From: Anoplopoma fimbria | Lineage: Eukaryota > Chordata > Actinopteri > Perciformes > Anoplopomatidae | NCBI RefSeq assembly: GCF_027596085.1 | Contig: NC_072453.1 | Coordinates: forward strand, 6,753,448-6,817,447 | Length of the DNA: 64,000 nt | Direction of reading: 5' to 3' | In this document: positions 61,697 to 64,000 of the stretch, in pieces | Layout of the letters: each line of letters begins with the position of its first letter | How positions within the stretch are numbered: position 1 is the stretch's first letter | Made by a program: the position numbers and the translations under genes | The notes under the pieces: model-generated | Database searches by the model: none | Told to the model about the DNA's origin: nothing | The model's input: the letters and a program-made list of their open reading frames with translations, nothing else

Positions 61697-61706
61697 CCAT
61701 AAATGG
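61697..61706. promoter_or_regulatory. CArG box (SRF-type)
   Basis: CCATAAATGG matches CC(A/T)6GG exactly. It sits in a relatively G+C-rich patch, 2.2 kb before the exon at the right edge. Motif evidence only. Confidence 0.3.
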
Positions 61707-62580
61707 CTCCTTTCGGGGTGGGATTTATAGTGAGGGGTGGCAATGGGGTGTACAGGGGGGTTAAAAACCCTGCTTTTGATGTCCCCTCTGCTTAACAGGC
61801 GGTTCAGACGCGCCTGCCCATATGCTGCTCAGTGCTTTTGCCACACACTGCTTGCGTGCAAACTCTCTCACACACACAGGCACATTAAAAGATATTAAAC
61901 TGCTTTTCTGCTTTCATTCAGAGTCATGGGATGTAACAGCCAAGCAGGGTGGTTCACGTTAAGCTCTGCCACTTCCTCAGCTGTAATTAAAGCCGCCCAT
62001 GCAGGGGGTCTCTAACAGTCTTGTTTTGCTACACCCCTGATCCTGACCTTTTCAAAAGGAGACGCTGAAGCTTTTTTTTTTTTCTAACACTGCAGAAAAG
62101 CTTGAAATAATATAGTCTGGAGGTTATTTCTGGGTGATGATGTGTTTTTCCCTGTAGTTTTAATAAATGATGTCATTCAACTTGTTAAAAATCAACCAAA
62201 ATATTTTAGTTCTGATGTCACAAATAGGAAGTCAACATTCACTTTGGCACTATAGTTTACACTAGATCACAGATGTGGTATATAAAAGCACTCTGCTTCC
62301 TAATAAAACTCTCCACAAGGGTGAAAAAATTAAAAGGTGAAACTTACATTAGCAAATATGGGTGTCTCAATTATTTTGTGAAGCATGTTGGGGGAACAAA
62401 CATGGAATTGGTGGAAGCCCTCACTATTATACATTGTGATAAACAGGGCCATTGGCGTGGTATAAATATATATATACATATATATATGGAGATAGAAGGC
62501 AGTCAGAACTGGGCCACATACTAAGCCACCAGACATGGCAATATAACCTGACAGAAAGTGATTGATTTGTGTCCTTTGTA

Positions 62581-63512
62581 TAGTGCATTCAGAAAGTATT
62601 CCGACCCCTTCACTTTTCACATTTTGTTATGTTGTAACATAAGCTAAAACCAATTTAAATGATATTGTCCCTTAATCTTCACTCAATTCCCACAATGACA
62701 AAGGGAAAACAGGATTTAGACTTTTTATCAAATTCATTTAAAAGTAAAAACAGGAATATCACAATGAAACAAGTATTTAGACCCTTAACTCAGTACTTAG
62801 TCATAGCACCTTTGGCAGCAATTACAGCCTGGAGTCTTTTGGGGTATGATATGAAATCCACACATGGATTAGGGGATTTTTTTGCTCAGTTTCTCCCGTC
62901 TCCACACAAGATCTCATCCACAGTGACCATCGGGTCCTGGTCACCTCTCTGATAAAGGCCCTTGATTGCTCATTCTGGCCGTGCAGCCAGTTCTAAGAAG
63001 AGTCCTGGTTGTTACAAACTTCTTCCGTTTAAGAATTATGTAGGCCACTGGGCTTTTGTGAACCTTCAATGTAGCAGAATATTTTTTGTAGCCTTCCTCT
63101 TCCTCCATCTGTGCCTCTCCAACAGCTCTGCAGGCAGTTCTTCCAACCTTATGGCTTAGGGTTTTCTCTGCTATGCATTGTCAGCTGTGAGATCCTATAT
63201 AGACAGGCTTGTGCGTTTGCAATTCACGTCCAATCAATTGGAATTCACCACAGGTTAACTCCCAACAAGGTGTAGAAAGTTCTCAACGATGATCAGGAGA
63301 AGTGGGAGGCACCTGAGCAAAAATGCCATAGCAAAGGGTCTGAATACATGTCAATGTGATATTTACTTTTTTACTTTTTAAAACATTAAATAGAAAATAT
63401 TCTGAAATTCCATTAATCCCAAAACTTTACTGAAATGATTTTAACATATGGTTGCAGCAAAACAAAATGTGCCAAAAAAGTGAACGCATCTGAATACTTT
63501 TTGAATGCACTG
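62581..63512 (-). mobile_element. internally deleted Tc1/mariner transposon, dead
   Basis: Left end tagtgcattcagaaagtatt and right end aatactttttgaatgcactg are the inverted ends of a common fish Tc1-like element whose full copies are about 1.6 kb; this one is 932 bases. Inside, minus-strand pieces corresponding to the N-terminal, DNA-binding part of the transposase gene remain (about 62930-63160), but they are broken by stops and shifts. The central and C-terminal catalytic part is missing. It cannot encode an active enzyme. Confidence 0.85.
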
Positions 63513-63911
63513 TCTATGTACGCAATTGCCTGGGTTAAGTGATGAACCGAGGTGGGAGTCTCAATAGTGACCACTAGTGGGCGGATTGAGAATGGCAGTA
63601 GTGAGTAAGACGAACCAGAGATGAAGAGAGGATGACAAAAAAGTTGTTGTGGACAGCAAGGCAATATGTTGCCAACAATGTATCCTGGTTATCTATCAGG
63701 GTTTTCTTTTTGTTTGTGAGATATTCCATCACTCTGTTGTTTTTCTCTCAGTTTTAACTGTTTAACATGTCTCCTTTGTCATTCCTTTCTCTCCTCCTTT
63801 ATCTCACCCACAAAAACACCTTCGCTCTCTTTTCCCCTCTGCCTTTTGAATCTTTCTTACCTTTTTTCTGCCTACTTCTCTTTTCTCGCTCTCTCTCTCT
63901 CTTTCTTTCAG

Positions 63912-64000
63912 AGGCAGATGAACCAGGTGATAGTGACAGCCAGCTGTGTGCCAGTTACCACGGTGATGACAGCTGCCAGCCCAGGTGCACAGGCAGCTGT
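63912..64000 (+). CDS. start of an exon of an unidentified plus-strand gene (cut by window end)
   Basis: A long pyrimidine tract ending ctctctttctttcag makes a strong acceptor at 63910-63911. Downstream, two frames stay open to the window end. One gives RQMNQVIVTASCVPVTTVMT and continues with Ala/Ser/Gly/Gln, like a low-complexity activation region of a transcription factor. The other starts ADEPGDSDSQLCASYHGDDS. I cannot choose between them and do not recognise the gene. Confidence 0.4.

Larger units (their letters stand above)
56450..63911. other. 7.5 kb interval after the glycosyltransferase, no gene identified
   Basis: Begins with the 3' UTR of the glycosyltransferase; no single poly(A) signal stands out. 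A 15-base-plus A-tract lies at 56876-56892. Further on are a dispersed repeat (58765-58935), a CArG box at 61697-61706 and a Tc1-type element (62581-63512). The last 250 bases become pyrimidine-rich and lead into a strong acceptor at 63911. Much of it may be 5' intron or promoter of the next gene. Confidence 0.5.

Overview
The window is vertebrate nuclear DNA and most likely comes from a ray-finned (teleost) fish. Genes are split into short exons with GT-AG introns. The non-coding DNA carries long CA/TG, GATA and TA microsatellites, Tc1/mariner elements with fish-type terminal repeats, small hAT-like elements, and the 3' tails of fish LINE/SINE elements. There is no operon, CRISPR array, phage or bacterial gene. 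All calls come from reading the sequence and from remembered family features; no database search was run.

From left to right: (1) one exon of an unrecognised minus-strand gene (431-724). (2) An MFSD1-type lysosomal transporter paralogue, minus strand, 13 coding exons (3243-6949, 483 aa). (3) eme2, plus strand, 8 exons (7952-10629, 439 aa), head to head with the transporter. (4) spsb3, minus, 5 coding exons (11521-13863, 393 aa). (5) nubp2, plus, 7 exons (17471-20265, 268 aa), head to head with spsb3. (6) atp6v0c, minus, 3 exons (22002-28599, 153 aa). (7) tbc1d24, minus, 6 coding exons (32700-37151, 568 aa) with non-coding exon(s) reaching about 39.9 kb. (8) An MGAT5/MGAT5B-family glycosyltransferase, plus, at least 16 coding exons (45669-56449, at least 752 aa; first coding exon not found). 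(9) The first bases of an exon of an unidentified plus-strand gene at the right edge (from 63912). Six of the seven near-complete gene models were checked from start codon to stop codon with intron phases that agree; the glycosyltransferase was checked from its second coding exon onward.

The block eme2-spsb3-nubp2-atp6v0c-tbc1d24 corresponds to genes on human 16p13.3, so this is a conserved vertebrate synteny block. The MFSD1-like and MGAT5B-like genes are not neighbours of that block in human as far as I recall, and are the unusual members here. The genes do not form one pathway. They cover crossover-junction cleavage (EME2), cullin-5 ubiquitin ligation (SPSB3), cytosolic Fe-S assembly (NUBP2), lysosomal and vesicular acidification (ATP6V0C), vesicle traffic (TBC1D24), lysosomal export (MFSD1-like) and Golgi N-/O-mannosyl-glycan branching (MGAT5B-like). 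Three concern the acidic endolysosomal or vesicle system.

I found no clear new molecular system. The points most worth a second look are: the transporter paralogue with three N-glycosylation sequons in its first lumenal loop and a very short N-terminus; the extra MGAT5B-type gene beside tbc1d24; two copies of the same Tc1-type MITE in the tbc1d24 5' intron and just upstream of its presumed promoter; a near-perfect CLEAR box upstream of atp6v0c; a Ser/Pro/Cys-rich C-terminal extension on SPSB3; and a facing (TG)n/(CA)n pair in one intron of the glycosyltransferase.
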